DNA of 64,000 nt, taken from assembly GCA_951812525.1 (NCBI GenBank), contig OX638316.1:1500506-1564505 (forward strand). The letters are read 5' to 3'. The first letter of the stretch is position 1. Each line of letters begins with the position of its first letter. Origin of the DNA: an uncultured Poribacteria bacterium (GTDB taxonomy: Bacteria > Poribacteria > WGA-4E > WGA-3G). Below, piece by piece: positions 53,162 through 61,371 of the stretch. The position numbers and the translations under genes are program-made. Below the pieces are notes generated by a model. That model had not been told where the DNA came from and ran no database searches. It worked only from the letters and a program-made list of their open reading frames with translations.

Positions 53162-53722
53162 TCAGATGTATATGTTCCTATATTTTTACTTGACATTCAT
53201 TAATAAAAATAGTATAATATATTATCGCTTTTTTCGCAAGAAGATTAATTGCTAAACCAATCTACCAAAAACTATGATGAATTATGAAAGTACATATACA
53301 TTTCAGGATTCTTCTGTAGGAGGGATTTCCGAATCCCGACGTATTCTCGCAGATGCCTAATGTATACGTAATTCTAAAATTTGCCATAAATATGTTCGTA
53401 GGGGAACTTATCACTTCTCAGAAAAAGGAATTCAGAGTGAAAGAAAACCTTACACCGTCCACCAAATTTTTCTTCGGCGAAAATCACAGAAAAAACGCCC
53501 CTAAACCCACGTATCCACTGGGTTTTCAAGTAGTTTTTGAAAGTTACCAAAAGTTACCATTTGGTAACTTTTTGGGACGGAACCGCTCAAAAAATAAAAA
53601 GGAGAAGGTGTAAAATTAGGTTCCCAAAAAATCATTTGAATTTCACCGAAATATCTTGTATAATTTCCTTAATCTGATGAATATCTAAGACCAAAATAAA
53701 AACAAGATTTGGAGGTGTCAAT
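53162..53722. repeat. Intergenic region with dispersed hairpins and repeat copy 2
   Basis: No gene is seen. There is a GGGATT-TCCG-AATCCC member of the dispersed hairpin family (within 53316-53340), the second copy of the CACAGAAAA...GTATCCAC repeat (53485-53526), and a perfect 11-bp inverted repeat AAAAGTTACCA-TT-TGGTAACTTTT at 53549-53572. The AT-rich end must contain the promoter of the YugP-like gene; GGAGGTG lies 8-9 nt before its ATG. Confidence 0.6.
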
Positions 53723-54418
53723 ATGTTTTTGGGTTTCTTTGATCCACTGTATTTCGTATTTCTCGCGCCAGGACTCGCACTGTCCCTATACGCAACGTTT
53801 CGCACAAAAAGAACTTTCTCAAAATACTCACAAGTCGGTTCACGGAGCGGGTTAACAGGCGCACAAGCCGCGCAACTTATGCTGCAAAAACACGGGATAA
53901 GTGGCGTGCGGATTGAGCGCGCAAGTGGATGGTTAAGCGACCATTACGATCCAGGGCAAAAGGCACTGCGGCTTTCTGACGATGTCTATTCAAGCCAGTC
54001 CCTCTCCGCAATAGGCGTCGCTTGCCATGAAGCTGGGCATGCGATGCAGGACGCAAATGGCTATGCAATGCTAAACCTGCGCACCGCTCTTGTACCTGCG
54101 ACCAATTTTAGCTCAATGTTCTCGTATATTCTGATAATGGTAGGTTTCTTTATTCAACCCTTCCTGCTGCTCGGTGTCGGACTTTTCGCAGTAAGTGTTG
54201 TCTTTTCGCTCGTCACGCTTCCCGTTGAATGGGATGCAAGCAAACGTGCCAAAGTCGCAATGGACGAAGCCGGAATGCTATCGCCAGAAGAAAATCGACA
54301 TGCAAGCAAAGTGCTTAATGCAGCGTTTTTGACGTATCTTGCTGCAGCGGTGACAAGTCTCCTGACCCTACTCTATTACCTATTTCGGTTAGGGTTGTTG
54401 GGTGGTGGTGATGAGTAA
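53723..54418 (+). CDS. YugP-family neutral zinc metallopeptidase, integral membrane
   Basis: This 231-residue protein has an N-terminal membrane helix (LYFVFLAPGLALSLYA). The zinc motif is His102-Glu103-x-x-His106 in ACHEAGHAMQD, followed by two further helices (SSMFSYILIMVGFFIQPFLL, LGVGLFAVSVVFSLV). The family segment LPVEWDASKRAKVAM supplies the third ligand, and a last helix follows (AAVTSLLTLLYYLF). This is the plan of YugP-type peptidases, whose substrates are not established. GGAGGTG upstream sets the start. It stands alone on its strand and converges with a VOC gene, with a hairpin between. Confidence 0.92.
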   Translation: MFLGFFDPLYFVFLAPGLALSLYATFRTKRTFSKYSQVGSRSGLTGAQAAQLMLQKHGISGVRIERASGWLSDHYDPGQKALRLSDDVYSSQSLSAIGVACHEAGHAMQDANGYAMLNLRTALVPATNFSSMFSYILIMVGFFIQPFLLLGVGLFAVSVVFSLVTLPVEWDASKRAKVAMDEAGMLSPEENRHASKVLNAAFLTYLAAAVTSLLTLLYYLFRLGLLGGGDE

Positions 54419-54430
54419 AATTAGGGAAGT

Positions 54431-54451
54431 GGCGCGGTATAAAACCGCGCC
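54431..54451. terminator. Hairpin between convergent genes, possible bidirectional terminator
   Basis: GGCGCGGT-ATAAA-ACCGCGCC is a perfect 8-bp GC-rich stem, 12 bp after the YugP-like stop and 20 bp from the stop of the opposing gene. It lacks a T-tract, so it may act as a REP-like element rather than a classical terminator. Confidence 0.45.
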
Positions 54452-54470
54452 TATCGAGATGAATGCGTAA

Positions 54471-54899
54471 TTAAGGCTTGCTTGCGATGTCAACTCCGGG
54501 CCACTGATCGTCCTGTTCCGTAATATCAACGACGATTCCGTCTGGGTCTTCCACCTTAAAAGCTACCGAGGGGAGTTCGTCCGAATTCGGATCATACGGT
54601 TTACTACCGTCTAAACCCTCCCAAGTAATCTCAAAACCGAGGTCCTCACACCGCTCTGCTGCTTCTCGCAAATTCGGAACGCGGACACCAATATGGAGAT
54701 AGTCCAACATTCCACCGACGTGTTGCGGACGTTCAGGACCGCCGTGTTGAAAGACACGGAAGTTATGATAACCATCAGTTAGGTCGTAGCAACCGTTCAT
54801 AGTTGAAGAGACACGCAAGCCGAGAGCATCGCGCCAAAAACGGATGCTCTTTTCCAAGTCCGTCGTGCGGACACCAATGTGTACAAGTGTTGTTGACAT
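54471..54899 (-). CDS. VOC (glyoxalase/dioxygenase superfamily) protein
   Basis: This is a 142-residue two-module VOC fold: LVHIGVRTTDLEKSIRFWRD and ALGLRVSS in the first half; LDYLHIGVRVPNLREAAERC, LGFEITWEG, and VAFKVEDPDGIVVDITEQ in the second. Likely metal ligands are His7, the His in YLHIGVRV and the Glu of DITEQ. VOC enzymes include glyoxalase I, extradiol dioxygenases and epimerases; the reaction here is not determinable. It lies 47 bp after a PhyH-type gene on the same strand, suggesting a shared small-molecule pathway. Confidence 0.87.
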   Translation of the reverse strand: MSTTLVHIGVRTTDLEKSIRFWRDALGLRVSSTMNGCYDLTDGYHNFRVFQHGGPERPQHVGGMLDYLHIGVRVPNLREAAERCEDLGFEITWEGLDGSKPYDPNSDELPSVAFKVEDPDGIVVDITEQDDQWPGVDIASKP

Positions 54900-54946
54900 A
54901 AGGAATCATCCTTTTTTGTTCCGGCATACAGTGTATACCTACGACT

Positions 54947-55735
54947 TTAGATCCAGACAGTCGGTTCACGGTTTTCGGCACGGTGCTCATAGAGTAACTT
55001 GACATCATCCGGTAGTTGGTCGAAGGTTTCACTTGGAATCGTTGCCGTATTCACGCCGAAAAGTTCCAAATTGAGCCACCACGGTGCGTATCTGACGACA
55101 ACTGCAGTCCGCTTACCCGCACTCGGATTTTCTGCGTTAGAATGCCAAATCCGGCTATCCATAATGAGTACGCTGCCCGCACTCCCAGTCGCTTGCATTT
55201 CGCCGTCAAGGGGATTCCGATCACCAATACCGTCTTCTTTGCCTCTCGGATTCCGCAGATCCACATGCGTCTTCGGAACAATCCATGTACCGCCGTTTTC
55301 TGTCGTAAACTCCGAGAGCATCCAGAGAGTGGTAATACCAATAACAGCACTCGGAAAGGGTTGTGGAATGTGCCATTTCTGGTTCAGATCATACGGGAAA
55401 TCCGAGTGATAGGCGCGCACCAATTCATAATGCGGTGGACGAATCTTATACTCCGTCTGAGAGATCCGCACCTGTGGTCCTAACAACTGTTGGATGACAG
55501 TGAGGAGTCGCTCATTCGCGAGATGTTCGGCAAATTTCGGCATGAAGCTGATAACATTACGCTCCCATCTGCCGCTCTCTTTGCTGAATGCATTATAGTC
55601 AGCTTCCGATGTTTCGACCTCTTTACGAACCGCGCCAACGACATCGGCGGGAATAACGTTATCTAAAACACACCAACCTTCTTCCCGCATTTGCGTAACG
55701 TCAGGTTCAAGTGCTTCTAATAGGTTGTCTGCCAT
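54947..55735 (-). CDS. Phytanoyl-CoA dioxygenase (PhyH) family protein
   Basis: This is a 262-residue Fe(II)/2-oxoglutarate oxygenase. Counting from the ATG at 55735 (AAGGAG upstream), the iron triad is His110-x-Asp112 (RAYHSDFPYD) and His198 (SRIWHSNAENPS), with Arg209 (GKRTAVVVRY) binding 2-oxoglutarate. TENGGTWIVPKTH is also characteristic of PhyH. Ten residues further upstream could be translated but have no ribosome-binding site. The family hydroxylates many lipids and natural products, and this lineage appears rich in such enzymes. It is flanked by an SCP2-like gene 17 bp upstream and a VOC gene downstream. Confidence 0.92.
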   Translation of the reverse strand: MADNLLEALEPDVTQMREEGWCVLDNVIPADVVGAVRKEVETSEADYNAFSKESGRWERNVISFMPKFAEHLANERLLTVIQQLLGPQVRISQTEYKIRPPHYELVRAYHSDFPYDLNQKWHIPQPFPSAVIGITTLWMLSEFTTENGGTWIVPKTHVDLRNPRGKEDGIGDRNPLDGEMQATGSAGSVLIMDSRIWHSNAENPSAGKRTAVVVRYAPWWLNLELFGVNTATIPSETFDQLPDDVKLLYEHRAENREPTVWI

Positions 55736-55752
55736 TGAAGTCTCCTTGCATG

Positions 55753-56151
55753 TTATGGTTGGCAACCGGTTTCTCGCTCACGGTTGTAGCGGACCGCTGT
55801 CTTGATCAGTGGGGCGAGCCGCATCACCTTGCCGAGTGAACCGATGACCCCGATTTCACGGGTCGTTATAGCACCCATGACGTTGAGTTCGCCTGTCCAA
55901 AACTTGTAGGCAACATCGCCTGTCATTGTAAGTTCAACATCCGGGTCAACATTTTCACAGGTGCCGCGAGCGATAGTATATCCGCCATTCGCTGCCGTTA
56001 GCGTCATCGTACAATCTGGTTGAGTGTAATTAAACCGAACGCTCAGGGTCAACGATTTCAGTGCCTCTTGCGCTTCTGGTAGCGTGGCGATTGCTTCAAA
56101 AAGTTCGCTGATATAACTATAAAGCTGATCCGGTGCTTCAAATATAGCCAT
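55753..56151 (-). CDS. SCP2 sterol-binding domain protein
   Basis: The ATG at 56151 (MAIFEAPDQLYSYISELFEA) gives a 132-residue single-domain protein; a seven-residue longer frame exists. The pattern LTLSVRFNYTQPDCTMTLTA, NVDPDVELTMTGDVAYKFWT, GELNVMGAITTREIGVIGSL matches the SCP2/DUF-type lipid-binding fold, in which a beta sheet and helices enclose a hydrophobic pocket. It precedes the PhyH gene by 17 bp, so it may deliver or hold the lipid substrate of that enzyme. That is inference from context. Confidence 0.8.
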   Translation of the reverse strand: MAIFEAPDQLYSYISELFEAIATLPEAQEALKSLTLSVRFNYTQPDCTMTLTAANGGYTIARGTCENVDPDVELTMTGDVAYKFWTGELNVMGAITTREIGVIGSLGKVMRLAPLIKTAVRYNRERETGCQP

Positions 56152-56201
56152 AATTACTATACAGCATACCATATAATAGAGCGGAGGTCAAAAAAATAAA
56201 A

Positions 56202-56777
56202 GTGAATTTATTTCAAACGTTTCCTGAATGTATCCGAAAGACTGTCCCTATCAACGTGAAATCTGACGAAAGTCTGCGGGATTACTTCAATCACCGGGTG
56301 ATCTCCTATGAATCTCCAATCGGGTGTATCGGTATAGTTGCAGCCGATCGGGATAACATTTCGCATCTCTTCTTTACCCAGAACTTTACGTTCGATCAAC
56401 TGCCAGACCTTCAAGTCCAATACCCAGTGCTAACTCATGTGCGAAAGCTCCTTGACCGGTATTTTGCCGGTGGATCGTTTGATACCGCCGAAGTTCCGAT
56501 CAGGGTAGACTGTGGAACGCACTTCCAAAACGAAGTCTGGAACGCTATCCGCCAGATTCCGCGCGGAGAGGTACGCAGCTACAAATGCATCGCAGAGCAG
56601 ATAGGGAAACCTAAGGCTGTGCGGGCTGTAGGCAGTGCCGTTGGCGCAAATTTGGTTTCTATTTTCATCCCGTGTCATCGGGTCATTAGAAGCGACGGGA
56701 CGCTCGGAGGCTACGGCGGCGGTATAGAGCGAAAACGCCAATTATTGACACTTGAAGGTTATCAAATAGTAAAATAA
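56202..56777 (+). CDS. ogt: Methylated-DNA-[protein]-cysteine S-methyltransferase
   Basis: This suicide repair protein moves an alkyl group from O6-alkylguanine to its own cysteine. The acceptor is Cys158 in the invariant PCHRV box (IPCHRVIRSDGTLGGYGGG). The DNA-binding helix-turn-helix with the arginine finger is at AVRAVGSAVG (Arg141), preceded by FQNEVWNAIRQIPRGEV. The N-terminal ribonuclease-like domain is present, so this is the two-domain Ogt/MGMT form of 191 residues without an AraC-type Ada domain. The start is a GTG with an A-rich upstream and no good Shine-Dalgarno. Confidence 0.95.
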   Translation: MNLFQTFPECIRKTVPINVKSDESLRDYFNHRVISYESPIGCIGIVAADRDNISHLFFTQNFTFDQLPDLQVQYPVLTHVRKLLDRYFAGGSFDTAEVPIRVDCGTHFQNEVWNAIRQIPRGEVRSYKCIAEQIGKPKAVRAVGSAVGANLVSIFIPCHRVIRSDGTLGGYGGGIERKRQLLTLEGYQIVK

Positions 56778-56820
56778 ACGTCCTCTTGCTAATAGAACAG
56801 ACTTCCAGGAGTTTTCTTAC

Positions 56821-58026
56821 ATGACATCAGAAAAAAAATTAGGTAAAACAACCCAAGCCATACATGCCGGTGAGATGGAAGTATCCACTACTGAAAAAAG
56901 TGGAACCCCTTTATTACCACCCATCTATCAAAATAGCACGTTCCGGTTCACAACAGCCGCTGAGTGCGCTGAAGCATTTCGAGATGAAGAGAGTGGTTAC
57001 GTCTACACCCGCTGGGGCAATCCAACGCAGGAGATATTGGAGAAGAAGCTCGCTGTCCTCGAAGCCGGAGAAGCCGCACTCGCAACAGCATCGGGCATGG
57101 GGGCGGTCAGCGTAGCACTGCTCACTGCTTTAGCTGACGGTGGGCATGTGGTCGCTATGGAAAACCTCTATTCCGCTACGTTCCAAATCCTCAATGAAGA
57201 TCTTCGGAGGTTCGGGATTGAAACAACGTTTGTTGATGCCACAGACCCAGCGCAAATTGAAGACGCTATTAGAACGGATACAAAGGTCCTCTACCTTGAA
57301 AGCCCAACGAATCCACTCTTAAAACTGGTTGACTTGCGAAAAGCTGGCGAGATCGCGAAAATGAACGGAATAATCTCAATGATCGACAACACATTTTCAA
57401 CGCCGTGTGGACAGCAACCGATTCCGCTTGGCATCGATGTTGTCGTTCATAGTATGACGAAGTATCTCAGTGGCAATGGGGCAGTCATCGCTGGAGCGAT
57501 TATCGGGGAAAAGGCATTCATTACACGCGCGAAAGAAGGGGTGTTGCGCAACTTCGGGGCAGTCATCAGCCCATTCAACGCGTGGCTAACACTGCATGGG
57601 CTAACGACCCTGCCCTTGCGTTTTACACAACACTGTGAAAACGCCGCACACGTTGCAGCGTTTCTTGAGGCACACCCAGCAGTGGAGTGGGTACGTTATC
57701 CCGGCTTGCTCAGCCATCCGCAGCATGAACTCGCCAAACATCAGATGAGTGCTTTCGGTGGTATGATAACGCTGGAACTGAAGGGTGGACGCGATGCCGG
57801 TGAAGACCTTGTAGATCGGCTTCAACTCTGTTCACTCGCAGTCAGTTTAGGGGATGTCCGTACCCTTATTTGCCATCCGGCTTCAACGACGCATTCACAT
57901 GTACCAGCAGAAATCCGTCGCCGCACCGGCGTTACAGATGGCTTAGTCAGAATTTCGGTCGGATTAGAAGATGTTGAGGATATTCTCGCAGACTTAAAAC
58001 AAGCCTTAGAGTCCGGTACCCCTTAA
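56821..58026 (+). CDS. Cys/Met metabolism PLP-dependent enzyme (cystathionine gamma-synthase / methionine gamma-lyase type)
   Basis: This is a 401-residue fold-type I PLP enzyme. The Schiff-base lysine is Lys214 in VVHSMTKYLSG. Asp189 in SMIDNTF holds the pyridine nitrogen, and Tyr62/Arg64 in YVYTRWGNPT bind the phosphate of the partner subunit; ALATASGMGAVSVAL is the usual N-terminal motif. Activities in this family include cystathionine gamma-synthase and lyase, methionine gamma-lyase and O-acetylhomoserine sulfhydrylase; sequence alone does not separate them. AGGAG upstream supports the start. Its 3' end overlaps the convergent TPR gene by 21 bp. Confidence 0.93.
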   Translation: MTSEKKLGKTTQAIHAGEMEVSTTEKSGTPLLPPIYQNSTFRFTTAAECAEAFRDEESGYVYTRWGNPTQEILEKKLAVLEAGEAALATASGMGAVSVALLTALADGGHVVAMENLYSATFQILNEDLRRFGIETTFVDATDPAQIEDAIRTDTKVLYLESPTNPLLKLVDLRKAGEIAKMNGIISMIDNTFSTPCGQQPIPLGIDVVVHSMTKYLSGNGAVIAGAIIGEKAFITRAKEGVLRNFGAVISPFNAWLTLHGLTTLPLRFTQHCENAAHVAAFLEAHPAVEWVRYPGLLSHPQHELAKHQMSAFGGMITLELKGGRDAGEDLVDRLQLCSLAVSLGDVRTLICHPASTTHSHVPAEIRRRTGVTDGLVRISVGLEDVEDILADLKQALESGTP

Positions 58027-59247
58027 ATTCTGAATATAGTTCTCGCTGATACTATTTGAAGGGTGCGCGCCCTCTTTATGCGGTTCCGAAAATTCTGTAA
58101 GTAGTTTCCGATACGCCTCTATCGCTAACTCCGTATCGCCGTTATCCTCATAGATTTTGCCAACCCAATATTGCGCTTGCCGGCGGTTGTCGTAGTCGTA
58201 TGTGCTGTTATCCGCGACCTTCTGATACGCCTCAATGGCACTCGGCATATCCTTGTTGGCATAAGCAATTTGCCCGACATAAATTTGCGAATTAGCGGCA
58301 TTTTCGTTGCGCGGATACATATCAATCGCTGCCTCAAGTTTGGCGATAGCTTCGTCATACTTTCCGAGCCTTTCGTATGCCCAACCCATGTAAAAGTGAG
58401 CATCTTGCCCGACTTTCGCGTCTGGATAAAGGTCGATAACCTTCTGATATTCTGCTACCGCCTCCTCATATTTGCCCTCCGCAAGATAGGTCTGCCCGAT
58501 ACCGAAACTCGCAAGCGGTCCCAAGGTAGGATCTCCTGAATCAACGACATTTGTGAATTCCACGCGGGCATTTTCATAGTCTTGCTTCCTGAGATAAATT
58601 TCGCCGCTAACGTACAGAATCTGGTAGAGCAATGGGCTATCGCTGAACGGCTCTCGGAGTGCGTCTAATTGTGCCAGCGCGATATTCAATTCACCCTTAC
58701 CATAATAACACATCGCTGTATTAAACTGCGCCTGTTCCGACAGTTCGCTACCCGGGTATGACGTAATTAATTGATTGTAAAGCGCAAGGGCTCGATCATA
58801 GTATGCCGCAAGGGATTCAAGCGTGCCAGTCCGTTTTAGCTCCTCCGCAATCTGGTAAGAGGCGAAGGCGATCGCGTACATTGAGTCATCCGCCCATTCG
58901 CTGTCCGGGTAATTGTTGATGAGCCGGCGGAATAGGGCAAAAGCTTCTTCGTCAGTGCGTGGAATACGGGAGGCAAGTTGATAGATCGCATCATCTGCCC
59001 ACAGGCTGTCGGGGTATTTCTCAAAAACTTCACGATATGCAGCGCGAACTTTCCGCAAACGTTTCTTATCCGGTTCGTCCAGTGTTATCGGTGGGTTGTC
59101 AATTTCTTGTGCCGCTGTCCATGCTTTATCGGCGTTATCGTAATAGTGGGCGTAACTCTCGCTATTATTCGTGACGCGTCCCAGCCAAAATCCGCCAGCA
59201 AGCGCGACAATAATGCAAATCTCTGCGATTATAAACTGCTTCATCAT
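58006..59247 (-). CDS. Membrane-anchored TPR protein (YbgF/BamD-like)
   Basis: The ATG at 59247 (followed by a second ATG) has AGGAG close upstream and opens an N-terminal anchor (FIIAEICIIVALAGGFWL). The remainder, about 390 residues, is a series of tetratricopeptide repeats: AYREVFEKYPDSLWADDAIY, ALFRRLINNYPDSEWADDSM, EEAVAEYQKVIDLYPDAKVG, DEAIAKLEAAIDMYPRNENA, ELAIEAYRKLLTEF. The YPDSxWADDA phase is typical of outer-membrane-lipoprotein/Tol-Pal-type TPR proteins. It probably acts as a scaffold at the envelope. Convergent overlap with the PLP-enzyme gene is unusual but small. Confidence 0.85.
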   Translation of the reverse strand: MMKQFIIAEICIIVALAGGFWLGRVTNNSESYAHYYDNADKAWTAAQEIDNPPITLDEPDKKRLRKVRAAYREVFEKYPDSLWADDAIYQLASRIPRTDEEAFALFRRLINNYPDSEWADDSMYAIAFASYQIAEELKRTGTLESLAAYYDRALALYNQLITSYPGSELSEQAQFNTAMCYYGKGELNIALAQLDALREPFSDSPLLYQILYVSGEIYLRKQDYENARVEFTNVVDSGDPTLGPLASFGIGQTYLAEGKYEEAVAEYQKVIDLYPDAKVGQDAHFYMGWAYERLGKYDEAIAKLEAAIDMYPRNENAANSQIYVGQIAYANKDMPSAIEAYQKVADNSTYDYDNRRQAQYWVGKIYEDNGDTELAIEAYRKLLTEFSEPHKEGAHPSNSISENYIQNLRGTGL

Positions 59248-59262
59248 TCTTCTCCTCGACAA

Positions 59263-60215
59263 GTATTTATTTTAACGTGGATTCGACTTCAGCGTGTTGA
59301 TTTGCTGTCTCCAGATTCTTCCTTATATTGAACTCACGTTATTTTAAGTATATTAACCTAAGTTGCCACCTTGTAGCATAACCTGTTAGGTTGTGCATCT
59401 TTGTGCCGAAAATGACAAGGAGCACGCCAAATTTTTCGCAAAAATGAACGCTTCTCGCTGAAAAATAGGGTTCGTGACCTAAAATCATATACGTAGCAAG
59501 TTGGGTTATATTAGCAAGGTTCTCGAAATATGTCAAGTACAGTTTAGTATAGCAAATTTTGTGCCTAACGACAATACTGGACTCGCAGCGACTTTACAGC
59601 ATGATCCAGAAAGCACTACACAAAATCGCACATTCCTTATACCCAATTGCCCAAAATAGGGCAGACATCACAACCTGAGTTCCAGAGGCGAGACGAGGAG
59701 CAGCCCATCACTAGATACAAGCATTACAACCTGAGTCTGTGAGTGGCGGTAGGTGTATAGAGGTACTCGCGAGAGACGCATGATTTGTGTAGTTTTGAAA
59801 TAACAGTTTCCTGAGTCCGTGAGTGGCGGTAGGTGTATAGAGGTACTCGCGAGAGACGCATGATTTGTGTAGTTTTGAAATAACAGTTTCCTGAGTCCGT
59901 GAGTGGCGGTAGATGTATAGAAATGCAGTTCCAGCAAGATACAAAGCCCCAGCGGGGCGACAGGTGTATAAAAACTAAAATCGACTGCTGACAGCCAATT
60001 GCTAACAGCCAACCGCCGAATACTCCTATTAATTCCCTTGACAACATAAGGGCGGTTTGGTAAAATCTATAAAAGTATACCAGTCCCTTTTCTTTACTAA
60101 AGAAAAGACATACATCAGATTTTAATAAAATCGTCAACAATTATAACAGACCTTATCTAGGTACTTTGTTAAACGACCTTTACAATGGAGGTCACACCGA
60201 AAAGAGAGGATTTTT
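59263..60215. repeat. Long intergenic region with 80-bp tandem repeat and hairpins
   Basis: No gene is seen in about 950 bp. At 59730-59930 an 80-bp unit occurs 2.5 times nearly unchanged (units begin at 59730, 59810 and 59890). Each unit starts CCTGAGTC(T/C)GTGAGTGG and contains a GGTGTATAG tail. A REP-like GCCCC-AGC-GGGGC unit follows (59946-59958) with tail GACAGGTGTATAAAA, then TGACAGCCAATTGCTAACAG short repeats. AGAGAGG before the GTG at 60216 is the ribosome-binding site of aapJ. Confidence 0.65.
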
Positions 60216-61232
60216 GTGCGCAAATTTTTGTTTCGCATTTCTGCATTGATTTTAGCGATTTCATTGGTAACCCCGCTACTCGCGAGGGGTGAAGAGAGTG
60301 TTCTTGACAGAGTGAAAAACAGAGGTCGGCTGATATGTGGGGTACACGGCAATCTACCCGGTTTCGGTTTCCTCAGCGAAAATGGTGAATGGTCAGGCTT
60401 CGACGTGGATTACGGTAGAGCAATTGCTGCTGCTGTCTTGGGTGATCCCAGCAAGGTTGAATTCGTCCCGCTGAAAGCACCTGAGCGTTTTCCCGCCTTA
60501 CAAACAGGCGAAATAGATGTCTTAATCCGAAATACAACTTGGACGCTGACTCGTGACACGCAGGTGGGCGCAGACTTCACACCACCAACCTTTTACGACG
60601 GACAAGGATTTATGCTCCCAAAAGAACTCGGTATCACCTCGCTACAGGAATTAGCAGGCGCGAGTATCGGCGTGACAGCCGGTAGCACCACCGAGCTAAA
60701 CTTGGCGGACACGATGCGAGCTTTGGGCGTTGATTTTAACCCCGTCGTCTTTGAAGAAATCGACACACTCTACAACAGCTATGAACAGGGACGCTGTGAT
60801 GTTGTGACCTCTGATAAGTCGCAGTTAGTTGCGCGCCGCCAATCCCTCAAGGACCCAGAGGCACATATTATCCTTGAGGCTACAATTTCTAAGGAACCCC
60901 TGGGACCTGCTACTGTCCATGGTGATAACAAATGGAACGATGTCGTGAGTTGGGTGGTTTATGCCACTTTCTTTGCCGAAGAACACGGGATCACACAAGC
61001 CAATGTTAGCACTTTTGAAAGCAAGAATCCTGAAATACAGAGGTTCTTAGGGCAAACCGGTGATATGGGAGAAAAACTTGGGCTATCCAAAGAGTGGGCG
61101 GGTCAAATAATTGCCGCTGTCGGAAACTATGGCGAGATTTTTGAACGCAGCCTCACGCCGCTCGGTCTACCCCGTGGAGTCAATAAACCATGGACGCAAG
61201 GCGGACTTCTCTACGCAATGCCGTTCCGCTAA
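60216..61232 (+). CDS. aapJ: General L-amino acid ABC transporter, periplasmic binding protein
   Basis: This is a 338-residue type II periplasmic binding protein of the AapJ/BztA family. The GTG start has GAGGATTTTT upstream. A signal peptide (FLFRISALILAISLVTPLLA) is followed by VLDRVKNRGRLICGVHGNLP, the family opening, then GFDVDYGRAIAAAVLGDPSK, FVPLKAPERFPALQTGEIDV and LIRNTTWTLTRD, which are diagnostic of AapJ. It captures polar amino acids in the periplasm and hands them to the AapQ/AapM permeases encoded downstream. It is the first gene of the aap operon, which continues past the window edge. Confidence 0.95.
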   Translation: MRKFLFRISALILAISLVTPLLARGEESVLDRVKNRGRLICGVHGNLPGFGFLSENGEWSGFDVDYGRAIAAAVLGDPSKVEFVPLKAPERFPALQTGEIDVLIRNTTWTLTRDTQVGADFTPPTFYDGQGFMLPKELGITSLQELAGASIGVTAGSTTELNLADTMRALGVDFNPVVFEEIDTLYNSYEQGRCDVVTSDKSQLVARRQSLKDPEAHIILEATISKEPLGPATVHGDNKWNDVVSWVVYATFFAEEHGITQANVSTFESKNPEIQRFLGQTGDMGEKLGLSKEWAGQIIAAVGNYGEIFERSLTPLGLPRGVNKPWTQGGLLYAMPFR

Positions 61233-61371
61233 AGGCGACACCATCAAATAAATGCTTCAGTCCTCGGCTTTCGGTAAAGAGCTGCTTGTGGCAGGTAAGA
61301 AAATTGAAAATCACCACAGCCTCGCCGATTGCTGTCTACCGATTGTTGATTGCTGAGAGCGGTAAAAAAAA

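Noticed and set aside
53353-53613. Plus-strand 86-codon frame in the intergenic region
   Set aside because: It is made of dispersed repeat and an inverted repeat, without a ribosome-binding site.
59668-60140. Three long overlapping minus-strand frames
   Set aside because: They exist only because the 80-bp tandem repeat is nearly open in several frames; the translation simply repeats.
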